Below are positions 48,801 to 59,600 of a stretch of 64,000 nucleotides of DNA, piece by piece. The stretch comes from Tomocerus qinae (Eukaryota; Arthropoda; Collembola; Entomobryomorpha; Tomoceridae): the NCBI GenBank assembly GCA_020055645.1, contig CM034547.1, positions 27,457,013-27,521,012 on the forward strand. The letters run 5' to 3'. The translations under genes were made by a program, and so were the position numbers. Numbering within the stretch: position 1 is the stretch's first letter; each line of letters opens with the position of its first letter. The notes beneath the pieces are model-generated. The model made no database searches and was not told where the DNA came from. It worked only from the letters and a program-made list of their open reading frames with translations.

Positions 48801-49850
48801 TCCAATGTAATGTACTTGTACAACGACAACTGACAAAGTAGCATTTAAAGTTCAAGAAAATCAGTATCATTGAAGACATCATCCTTCTATATCATCCTAT
48901 CACCATAAGCCATAAACCAAGACTACATGACAAGGACAAGACAAGACTACACCGAAGAGCAATACAGGTGAGAACGAACAGCTAGAGAAGAAGAGAACCC
49001 CAAACCAAACTTCGATCGATGGAACCGAAACTTCAACGCAAGAAGCAATGCAATGTAACAAACGCACACAAAGATGACAGAAACCCTTCTTTCAACAGGT
49101 CCGCGCCGCTGCTACTGATACTGAAACTAGTTCACTTTCTGGAAAACGTAGCTGTTTCTATTATAGCCTTTTATTGGGATTTGGCCTTTGGCTTCTGTCT
49201 TCAATCAATACCCTTCTGCTACTTCAATCTCCGAATCCTACAATCTAATCTAATATTTTCAACTCAATTCATTTGTTTATCTGTCCATTTGTAAACGGAA
49301 AAAAGTTTGCCTATCAATTGCGTGTGTGAACAAGACAAGGGTTTGCGGAGATATCAGTCAGCTGTTACGGTGTTGCTGTTGTTGCAGATGCTGTTGTCAC
49401 CATTTCAGTTGACAGAAAAGAAAACTCTTTTACTAAAAGTTCTTTCGGACATTCTCTTCTGTAATCTAACACCAACTCAATCAACTGTCCACTCAGCTAG
49501 TCAGACAGCGACTCGGCAAGAGTTTAGCTGTAGTGAAAAGTGAACCAGGGAACTGCTATCAATCAGTTGTCAGTGTAAATGTCAAATGACAACTGTAGGT
49601 TTGTGGCACAATAATATCTAATATTAATTCTAGCTTAAAAAGCTAACAATCAAAATAATGTAGTTTGGGAGTAATTTTATATTGTAGTAAAATGTTACAT
49701 AAAAAACGATATTGGAGGTTGTTATTTTTGAGTTTATTATTATATGTTTTTTATATTTAATTTGCAGTATGAGTCGTATGTACAAGTGTACATGATCAAT
49801 AGATGTACTGACGTGAGGTGACGACTGGTCATATAGGACTGAAAACAAAG
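45826..49850. other. Intergenic region upstream of GPCR 2 and of the zinc-finger gene
   Basis: Contains one exon-like minus-strand frame (47270-47462) listed separately. Plus-strand frames at 49019-49543 show nothing recognisable. No RNA gene or repeat boundary was seen. Confidence 0.4.
47270..47462 (-). pseudogene. Possible relic exon of a third Methuselah-like ectodomain
   Basis: A minus-strand open stretch bounded by an AAAAG acceptor-like site and a CAG|GTATTA donor. It includes RNHTVYRYWD, which resembles SNHTVYKSIED in an ectodomain exon of GPCR 1, and ends in HPGIW much as the GPCR exons end in a Cys-to-Trp segment. No neighbouring signal-peptide or 7TM exons are found. Chance similarity is quite possible. 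Confidence 0.2.
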
Positions 49851-52800
49851 ATGACTGCCTTAATGGACAAAATCAACCAGCTCCAAGATGAAGTAGAATC
49901 ATTAAAATTGCAAATCCAAGAGAAAGACGCTGCACTACAATTATGGAAAGATATTGTCCAAAAACTAGTCTTAGAAAAATTAGGTAAGTTGGTATAGTAA
50001 GTAGTGGACTAGTATACAATGAATGATGATGGTGTAGGTTGTCAGTTTAAATATGCATCGTTGATCGTTCACTTTCATTTAGTCTGCCGAAAATTTTAAT
50101 ACATAAGAAATTTGTATCAATCAACTGATGAACAAAATAATGTTTTGCTTAGTTCTAGCTTCACATGGCATCACAGATCATTTTCAGAAAAACTCGTTTT
50201 GGGCGGAGAATGGTAGGCATTTACAGGGAAAAGAGTAGGGATTGCAGGGAATGTATTTTTGGAAACTGCCTGCAATTTCGGATCCAGAGGAGTAAACTGG
50301 CATGGCATTTGTAAGCAAGTAAAAGTTGGCCATGTTTCCAAATTCACGTATTTGTAATTCTACAATGTTAATAACTCGAGCTGTGGTTATTTTCTCAAAA
50401 TACCTTTTTATTTTGCCTATTTCAATTTCTACTTACCATTCTCTGCCTAAAAAAGGTTCTCTAAAAGTGTCTATTCGAAAGATATCTGATTTCGCATTTC
50501 GAAGTGTCTCAATTTTTTTTCTTGGCCACATTTGTCACACTTTGACACACTTGCCAATGGTTAAAAACAAAACCGGCTGTGACAATAAATTCTAAATAAA
50601 ATTCGGACATTTACTTTTTTCCCGAATTGGTACTACACCCTGCTGCTATAAGAACATCAGTCGACGAATGAGGCATAAGCGTAGAGTAGAATCTCATTTT
50701 CAATCAATTCAAATGATCTTTCAAACTTTCCACCCGACACAGAGGGCTGTGGTCCTCATCAACAATCAGCACTGTATCTACAGAACTCCGTTTGGGGGGA
50801 ACGAAACTTGTCCCAACTTTCATCGCACAATTTTGTTCGTGTTGATTAAAAAAATTTTAATTCTGGTGAAAAGTCGGTGAAAGTTCCATATAAAATTATC
50901 ATATGAAAAGAGAAAGTACCATGAGTCAGTTGATTAGGACATACTGTGTGTCTGTGTGATAATGCACACATTACACGATGTCGAAGTGCATTTCTTGGTG
51001 TTCTGTTCTGGTACTGTCTGTATTATCCTTTAGGAATTGAGTGAAAGTAAAGTGTAGACATTCTGCTGTATAAATTATTTTTATTTAAATGCCAAATGAA
51101 GCTTTTGATATTTCAGATGTTAATATTGAGACGGAAGTAGCTCTCATTCAGAGGCAGCATAATGAAGCGAAAGCTGAAAGTGGTCGAATGGGCTACAAAG
51201 GTAATCTCGTGGATGAAAGGGGCGAAATTTTGTCTTCCCCAAATCTCATGTCAGGAGAGACTGCAGGTGAGCCAATAAGTAATACTCTATTTCATCTTTT
51301 CCTATTAAAAATACGTATAATATCAATGACGATCACTTATCATTTCTCATTCCATTTTCTGTAGCTTTGAAACCAATGAGAATTAAAGAACGACCCGCAG
51401 GTCCTGAGGATGCTGTTAACGAAAATACCATCAAAGTTACAAGTAAACTAGTGAAGGATGCACACATTTTCGAAAGTGATAAATCATGTGGACCAAGTGT
51501 AAGAGTGGGGAGCGAACATTCTGGCAAGCGTTTAAGACGCAAACAGTCTTTCCACGAGAGAGAAAATCGGCCGTCTTCTTCTGATCCCAATGATATTATT
51601 GTACTGGATAATGATACCGAGAGTACCAGCAATGATATTCTAGTGGAATACGACGACTTAGCTGGTGGGAATATTAATATTCCTAGTACGAAATCCATAT
51701 TTGAAGAAGGTAATTCTTGTTTGGAGATGCTACTATGCTACCACTTCAAAATAAGTTGTATTATGCATCTAAATATTTATTATCAGTCTTGTTAATCAAT
51801 TACGAGAGTTTTTTTCGTTATTATAAAGGATTGGGTCTTAGTACTACCTCTCCAACCAGCGATTTTCATTTGAAAACGTCATCTCAACAATTCCTCCTCA
51901 GCTCTGTTAACAAGACCGTTAGCGAAGAAAGACAAGACGCAGCTTCTGTAAGTAGACCTCCGGATATTGTTCCCAGTCTGGATGACTCCAATGATCCAGA
52001 TATTATCGTTTTGGCTACTTCCACTATTCTAGGTAAATGAGTTCCTTGTTTTTAATTCTTGTATTTTTTTGCTATATCTTATGATAATGGTTTTGGAATT
52101 TTTGGTTTGGTTAAAAGAAAGCGGGGCTACTAAAATTGTACAATATGAACCTCAACCTGTCAGTAAAAAATCCGCGGCTGGTAAGTATTAACAAATCTCT
52201 TTATCGTATTATGAGTCCAACGAAAGTTTTCCTCTGCTGATAACGATAACAAAAGAGAGTTCGCGTTTGACTGAGCAAGAACAAAGGAGACCACCTACAA
52301 AGCTATTGTGCCCTCTTATCAGCAGAGAAAAACTTTCGTTGGACTCATAATAACCAAGTAATGCTTGGATTTTTTAGTTGAATCCCGTTGCGGGATTCCC
52401 GTATAATTTACTAATGGGTGAAAATTTGTTTTAGCTTCAAGTACTGATCTCGGCAGTAATCCAGTTAAAAATAATTCTGGTAGTGACATTTCCTGCATTT
52501 TACGAAAGTACAAATCTTTCCCTCCGCAAGAAATAACCATAGGACCAAGTTCTCCCAATTCATTAGCTATTAGCAGTAATAATACCTCTTCAAGGAAACG
52601 AAAATCAACATATCAGACCAGTTCTCAAAAGTCAACTACTGACAAGACATCTGACGAAGACTTAGATGATGATGGTGAGACTTGGCGTAAATGGACTCCA
52701 GATATTGAAGAAGTTGATGTCGGTGGTTACAGTAGTGCCCAAAATAAAACCATAAGCACCTTTAACTCGGTAACAGATAGCAAACGAATCCATTTAGAGA

Positions 52801-54065
52801 ATTTTGGTGTGTCTACAGAGAATAAACAAGATTTAGTTTATGAAAATGATACGGACAGAAACCAATCAAATACAAAGATCCGTTACCGAAATGAATCTCT
52901 TATTGACATTGCTAAGAAAACGAACCGAACAGTTAGTACTTCAAAACCACAAAATAAACCCGCAACACAGTCCGATATTCGAATGAGAAGTCAAGCACTG
53001 ATCAAAGCTGCCGAAATCTCTATAAGGGCTTCTGGAGCACGAAAAGAATTTGAAAACGATGACATTGACGATTCTTATGTAAAAACAGAAACAATCGAAA
53101 TCGAAACAATTGACTTGGATTCGGATTCTTCTGACGATACTCACGAACTGTATTCCAGCAGCCACGCATTAAATGACCATTTGGATGCCAACGAAATATT
53201 AAACACGGAAGATTCATCAGATGTGTCACAAGACACACCATCAGTTGAATCGATTGAGAACGAGGATTCTGAAACGGCTATAAAATCAAAAATGGAAATG
53301 TTTGGTAATGAAGTCTTTGTGAATATGGCTTTGAGGACGCATGGCTTCAGGAATAAACTTTTGTTATCTGCAGTGACAAACTGGCAAAAAGGTGATTAAT
53401 TGTTTTAGTTTTAATACGCAGCAACGATCGTTATTATATATATTTTTAAAATTTATTTTAAATTTTTATAAACATTTTTAGCATGGCCCCAAGACAAAGA
53501 AGCAGTCGAAGTCAAAAGGAGAGCCGCCAAAAATGCAATCGGTATGTGCACACACATTTGCTTCTTCTTACCTTTTATAAATATGATGAAAAAATATTAT
53601 TATTATTTTTCAGTTATGGACGATGAAAAGAAGATATACAAATGCAGTGTTTGTGAACTATGTCTTACTAATAGCTATAATGGAGCATTAAAACATGCCA
53701 TGAGTCACTTTGTTAAGAGATCTTACATATGCGGAATATGTAAGTACAAATCATCTTGTAGATCGGCATTTGTCGATCATTATAAAAATCCTGAGTATTT
53801 GAACTGTTTTACAACGCTTGCGCGTGAAATTTATGACAAAAATGATTTTGTTGGTCTTAAATCTAAATCTGTGTTGCATCCGAAGCGTTCTAAACCCAAG
53901 ATAGTGGATTTGAAGGAACTAAAAAATTGTGAAAAATTGAAATGCAAAACAATGGTTAAAGTAATAAGATGTAAGCAAACAGACAAATTTGTCGTTCAGT
54001 ATTCACAGTTAGAAGCAAGACTCAGGGTCATTACTGCTGAAATGGCTGACGTCTCATCAGTTTAA
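49851..54065 (+). CDS. Coiled-coil, SUMO-motif, zinc-finger protein (function unknown)
   Basis: Eight exons: 49851-49983, 51117-51266, 51365-51709, 51829-52032, 52118-52180, 52435-53391, 53482-53541 and 53614-54065. All seven introns are GT-AG and phase 1; total 2364 nt, 787 aa. Residues 1-44 form a leucine-rich coiled coil (MDKINQLQDEVESLKLQIQ). A long acidic/Ser-rich, probably disordered middle holds three candidate SUMO-interacting motifs: DIIVLDND near 170, DIIVLATS near 267 and TIDLDSDSSDD near 522. The C-terminus has one C2H2 finger (C-x2-C-x13-H-x3-H near 648-669) and a second Cys-rich unit (CGICKY...H-x8-C) lacking the usual second His. RKRK-type basic stretches suggest nuclear location. 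I do not recognise the family. A role in SUMO-dependent chromatin or transcription is inference only. Confidence 0.8.
52209..52350. mobile_element. 142-bp MITE in intron 5 of the zinc-finger gene
   Basis: Terminal inverted repeats of about 34 bp (TTATGAGTCCAACGAAAG ... CTTTCGTTGGACTCATAA) flanked by TA on both sides (52207-52208 and 52351-52352). The 74-bp middle is non-coding. TA target and size fit a mariner-type MITE unrelated to the element at 31102. Confidence 0.75.
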
Positions 54066-55468
54066 AGCATGACTCTCATTTCTTCCATAGTTTTTTAATT
54101 TGCTCGGAACCTGAGATTTTTTGTCTTCGTCGCTGTTTTAATTATTTTTACAAAATCCTGTAGTTTTTTTTACCTAAATGTCGTATAGTCGATGTCGCTT
54201 TTTTACTCAGAGTTTCCCCATCAATTTCAAAATAACCTAAAGTAGGTTTCAATCCGACATCCACCCCTACCACGGGCCCCAGATTTTGCCCCGATCAAGA
54301 ATTTTATTTTTGGGGCAATGGGTAACATAAACTTAAGATAGTACTCAAAAAATGGTAAAGCCATAGCCAACTGAATTGGAGAACAAAAAATTATATTATA
54401 ATTCCTTATTTTAGTATAATCTCTATATAATAATGGAAAATATTATTATTAGTTAATCCTTTGCTTTGTATATCGTCCCTGTCTTCGCATTCTAAAATCT
54501 AGATTGGTAAACGTATTACGTTTTACCAACTATACCATGGCCATATTCTAAAATCCTAAAATATACTTTACTTTATAATGTAAGTAAATACATGGAATAT
54601 GATTGGAAGTTATTTTGTATAAATTAAATATAATTTAGCATGAAATTATACTTTTTTAATCAGCAACAGTTAATCCCATTGTTGTAGCTTTTATATATTC
54701 TTTTTCTTGTGTTATTGACAGAATCATTGTTGCTATTCTTGAAATGATACTGTCAATTAGAATAAAATTGCCGATAATTTTAGTCACAGTTTGAAATCGC
54801 AATTGAAACATATTTCAGAGATACCATATTAAACGTAAATTATTAGTGAGTAGCCCTAATTTTTAGGGCCATAAAATCAATTTAATTTATTTAATGTAAT
54901 TTCTGTACATATTTATGAGTGTGATGAGTTCTTATTGTTACTACTTTTCGATGTGAATAATTGTAATAATAATTGTATTATATTCTAGTATTATAGGATT
55001 CAAATAAAAATACTATGATTACATTTAATATTATTATCTATATACAACCTTATTACTATTTGGACTAATAAAAATCATTGAGTAATGTTGCCACTCATGC
55101 CAAGTTGCCACATGTGTTTGTAGGTCCATTTATAGACAAGTATCACATTAAATCGTAAAATTGTATTCCGCAATTTGGAATTAGACCCTTTTTCAAAATA
55201 TAAATAAATATGATTCTAAAGTAAAATTCAAACCTGATAATCCTGACGTCTCTAAGAGTCAAGTGTCTAAAATTAAATAGCATTGCCGATGCCTCAAAAA
55301 TAAAAATATTTTTTTGATTTTCAATATTGAGCATATTTCTTACAGATAATAATTACAATTACCCTAATATTTACATCTGTAACAAGCTTAGCCCAGATCT
55401 CATAATATATTTCATGACATAGTATTGATCATAAAAATATAATGTCTCAAATGTATTTTTACGAATCT
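54066..55468. other. 3' flank of the zinc-finger gene
   Basis: Very AT-rich. It probably includes the 3' UTR; AATAAA occurs at 55003-55008, which would give a long UTR of about 0.95 kb. No exon on the minus strand matches a RAD54-type ATPase. Confidence 0.4.
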
Positions 55469-56318
55469 ATTGATCAAGACTGCCAAGGGGAACCACGATT
55501 GCATTCTGAGGACATTTTGACCGTCATGGTATTGGTCGATTCCAAGTTGATTTAGCCAATGAAATTACAGATTTCCATAACAATATTTTATAGGTGAACC
55601 ACTGGGGTACTATTAAGATATTTTATTAATAACTTCGCAACATTCTGAAACATTTTAGATATACTGTGAAACTGGAAACTCTGTACAAATAATGCACATT
55701 TTAGCATAGTGACATATAACATATGAAAATATACAAATAAATCTAATGCACGGCATTGCAAATTAAATTTATCTTAACCGATAACAGGACTCTGGACCTT
55801 CAGGCAACACAACAAGCAATTTTTCTACGCACGGATGAACCGGAATAATCAGTAACCTTTTCGTCTTAGGTGTAGAATGTGGAATTTAGTTAGCACCTTA
55901 CTCATTTTCTGTTTGCTGACTTTACACCGTATTCTTAAGGCATTAAGAAGAAATCCTATTCCGGTCCTTCCGTGCGTAGAAAAATTGTTTGTTGTGTTGC
56001 CTGAAGGTCCAGAGTCCTGTTATCGGTTAAGATAAATTTAATTTGCAATGCCGTGCATTAGATTTATTTGTATATTTTCATATGTTATCACTATACTAAA
56101 AATTATTTCTACAGAGTTTCATAGTATATCTAAAATGTTTCAGATGTTGCGAAGTTATTAATGAAATATCTTAATAGTACCCCAGTGGTTCACCTATAAA
56201 ATATTGTTATGGAAATCTGTAATTTCATTGGCTAAATCAACTTGGAATCGACCAATACCATGACGGTCAAAATGTCCTCAGAATGCAATCGTGGTTCCCC
56301 TTGGCAGTCTTGATCAAT
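55469..56318. mobile_element. Foldback element, 850 bp, with arms of about 370 bp
   Basis: The left arm 55469-55848 and right arm 55957-56318 are inverted copies (ends ATTGATCAAGACTGCC / GGCAGTCTTGATCAAT) around a 108-bp spacer. Arms are highly similar with small indels near 55700 and 56100. No transposase frame and no clear target duplication were seen. Its right end is repeated at 61304-61427 beyond the BEL insertion. Confidence 0.75.
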
Positions 56319-56333
56319 ATGTATATTGTATAT
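56195..56333. repeat. 139-bp direct repeat flanking the BEL insertion, left copy
   Basis: 56195-56333 (right end of the foldback element plus 15 bp of flank) recurs without visible difference at 61304-61442. Together they bracket the BEL-derived DNA at 56334-61303. Confidence 0.85.
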
Positions 56334-56631
56334 GTTGCCATGTTAATATTATTTCATATTTAATTTGCCATTTTTACTGCTTATTGCAAACAATGACAGA
56401 AAAGTAGTCAGTCTGAGTCAGAAGTCAGAAACAGGAGTCAGACAGAATAGTGGCACAAGTTAGTCACTGTCGAATTGTACTGAAAACTAGTGATTATTGT
56501 ACTATGTTTATTGTTATTTACTGCTAATAAATGTTCTAAAACTGCAAACTACCAAGCTTCAGTTTATGCATGCTTTTATGAGACATTTCGGCAGTATCAT
56601 ATGGTCCTTCGAATTCAACTGAACAAGCACT
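56332..56631 (+). repeat. Probable BEL/Pao 5' LTR and leader
   Basis: Begins TGTTGCCATG, the TG start usual for an LTR, and runs to the Gag start. It includes AATAAA (56526-56531) as a possible poly(A) signal. No matching 3' LTR is present after the ORF, so the LTR right edge and the primer-binding site cannot be placed. Confidence 0.45.
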
Positions 56632-59600
56632 ATGGAACAGATGAAAAGCACAGCTCAAGTAGTGGAAAAGGAACATGGTCTCGATGTCCGTCGGAGTTGC
56701 CGAAAAATGTACGGAAAAATTCTTGACACTGGTGGAACTGGAAAGGGCTCTGCATGGAAAAATGTTGAATATCCTGCAAGTGTTCTACAAAAATGCCGCC
56801 ACCGTCAGAAGGATCCCGTAGGTGCTATCTCCGAAACAAGGGACAGGGACATTCTTACTTCTACTGGGAGAAATCTTTTCTCATCTGTCGCATCAAGTAC
56901 CAGCAAAAGTTTGTCCAAGAATAGCAACATTTCCAAAGAAAAATCCTCAGGAGCAGCCTCAAAAGCTATCAGTGAGCGTCGACGTCTGGAAGCGGAGCTG
57001 GAGGAAATGGAAATTGTTGCAAAGCACGAAAAATTATTGGCCGCCAAGCGGAAGGAAATTCTTCTTGTCAAAATTAGGGAACAAGAAGAAAATGATGACA
57101 AAGGTCAAGTAATAGATGATTTGGACGTTGAAGAAGTCAGTTCTTATCAGAAAACTGATGACTGGATAAAGGAGCAGTCGGATTTTACCGAAAAAATTCC
57201 TCCAACAGAATGTAGTCCAGTCAAATCTATCAAATGTCATAGCAAGTCAGAAGAAACAAAGAATATGCAGTCAGGGATGACTGATCTGTTAAGTCGTTTC
57301 ACCGATGCAATTACTTCACTAGCAAACAAGAAAACCGATGATACCTCTCACAAAATACTAGCAAGAAATGCAATGGGACGGGATCTACCAATTTTTTCTG
57401 GATCTCCCGAGGATTGGCCGAATTTTATCACGGAATTTCGGAGATCAACGAAAGCCTGTGGATACACTGATGTAGAAAATATGCACAGACTACAGAAGTG
57501 TCTCAAGGGAAAAGCTAAAGAAACTGTAAATTCGTTACTTATTGTCCCTGAAAATGTACAAAATGTAATTGAAACTCTAGAAATCCGATTTGGAAAACCG
57601 GATTATATCATCGAAGTTTTGATTGACAAAGCCAAGAAAACACCGTCACCAAGCGAGCATAAGTTACATAGCATCATTGATTATGCTAATGCAGTGAGGA
57701 ATCTGGTTACGACGATGGAAGTCTTAGGTAGTACTGGCCACATCTGGAATCCTCAACTGTTGAGCGAACTTGTGGGAAAGCTACCCAGTCATTTGAAAAT
57801 TGATTGGGCAAAATGCGTACATTATGAATGTAAAGGAAAAGCCAGCCTGATTCATTTCTCTGATTGGATGTATGATTTAGCTAATGCGATTAGTAATGTC
57901 AATCTTCCACAACCCTTTGAGCCCAGAAGTAATAATAATAATGAAAAGCGGAATGATTGGAAGAAACCTCAGCGAGAAATGATTTTTGCTCTCAAGGATA
58001 AAAGTGAAGATGATCGTAAAGCATGTGTATTTTGTCAACTGGATGGTCACACCATCTTAACCTGCAAGAAATTTTTGAAACTGAATTCAAAAAGAAGAAG
58101 AGATTTTGCTAGGGATAAAGGATTATGTTTCTCCTGTTTAAGCCCGTCACACAAAATTGTCGACTGTAAGAAGAAAAAGACTTGTGGGATTGATGATTGT
58201 CCGAGAAAACATCACGTTTTACTACATGACCAAGATTTTATAGCGGAAAAATCTAAACCTGAAAATGTTCATTCATTGGAATCTACTAATTGTGTACAGA
58301 CAGTGTACAGTAACTCCATTCTTTTGAAGGTGCTACCAGTAGTTCTCCAAGGTCCACTGGGAAAAATGAGAACTTATGCATTTTTGGATGGAGGATCTAC
58401 ATGCACAATGTTAGAAGCCGACGTGGCAAAGAAATTAGGTCTTTCAGGGAAAATTGAGCCATTATGTACTCAAGGTACTCACAATCTGAAAAACGAAGAC
58501 AAAATGTCTAGAAGAGTCTCTTTGGAAATAAAGGGTGAAAATTCTGATGAAGTTTACATTTTAAATGATGTACGGACGACCGACAATCTGGAATTGCGTG
58601 CACAGTCCGTAGATGTGAGAAAACTTGCTCAAAAGTGGAGTCATATTAAACCTGAATATGTCAAGTCACTGCAAAATGCCAAACCTACAATTTTAATTGG
58701 TCAAAATTATCAATTTTTGATTGACCCGGAGGAAATTGTCAGTGGACCACCAAATGCTCCTGTCATGTCTCGTACTGAGATTGGATGGGACGACCAAATA
58801 AGTGAAGGATTATTTCGTAAGTGGAGTACATGGATTGATGAGTTGCATAATATTTCTCAAGTTGCAATTCCAAGATGCTACAGTACAAAAATACCCGAAT
58901 CATCATCCATACAACTTCACATATTTTGCGACGCGAGCGAAAGGGCATTTGCAACGGCAGCATATTTCCGTGTATGTATGGAAGATATATGTGAAACAAG
59001 TTTGGTGTGTGCGAAAACCAGAGTTGCTCCGCTCCGTCAAATGTCCATCCCTAGACTGGAACTGCAAGCAGCGGTGATGGCCAGTCGAATGGCTAATACC
59101 ATTATTTCAGAGCATGAAATTAAAATTGATGAATGTCATTTCTGGACAGATTCGAAAACTGTTATATGTTGGCTGCGGTCAGATACTAGACGTTATAAGC
59201 CGTTTGTAGGACACCGTGTAAGTGAAATTTTGGAACTCACGGAAGTCTCAAGCTGGCATTGGGTATCTACCCACGAAAATGTAGCAGACGAAGCTACGAG
59301 GGACAATAGTGAGAGTAGCTTTCATCCCAATAGTAGATGGTTTATTGGTCCTGATTTTCTACAGAAGAAAGAAAATGAATGGCCCACCGAAGATAAAAAA
59401 TTGATTAGTGAAATTGACGAAGATGTTCTAGAATTGAAGAAGTCAAACTTTGTTGCGAGTAAATTTGTTGTACAGCATTTTTATCTGCCTGAAATCGAAA
59501 GATTTTCTCACTCTGAATGGCATAAGTTACTGCGAACTACATCCTGGATGTATCGTTTCATTCATAATTTTCAATTTAAAGCGAAGAAATTGGATACCGT

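Noticed and set aside
56600-56631. BEL primer-binding site at TGGTCCTTCGAATTC
   Set aside because: The TTCGAA lies at the wrong distance from TGG for a tRNA 3' end.
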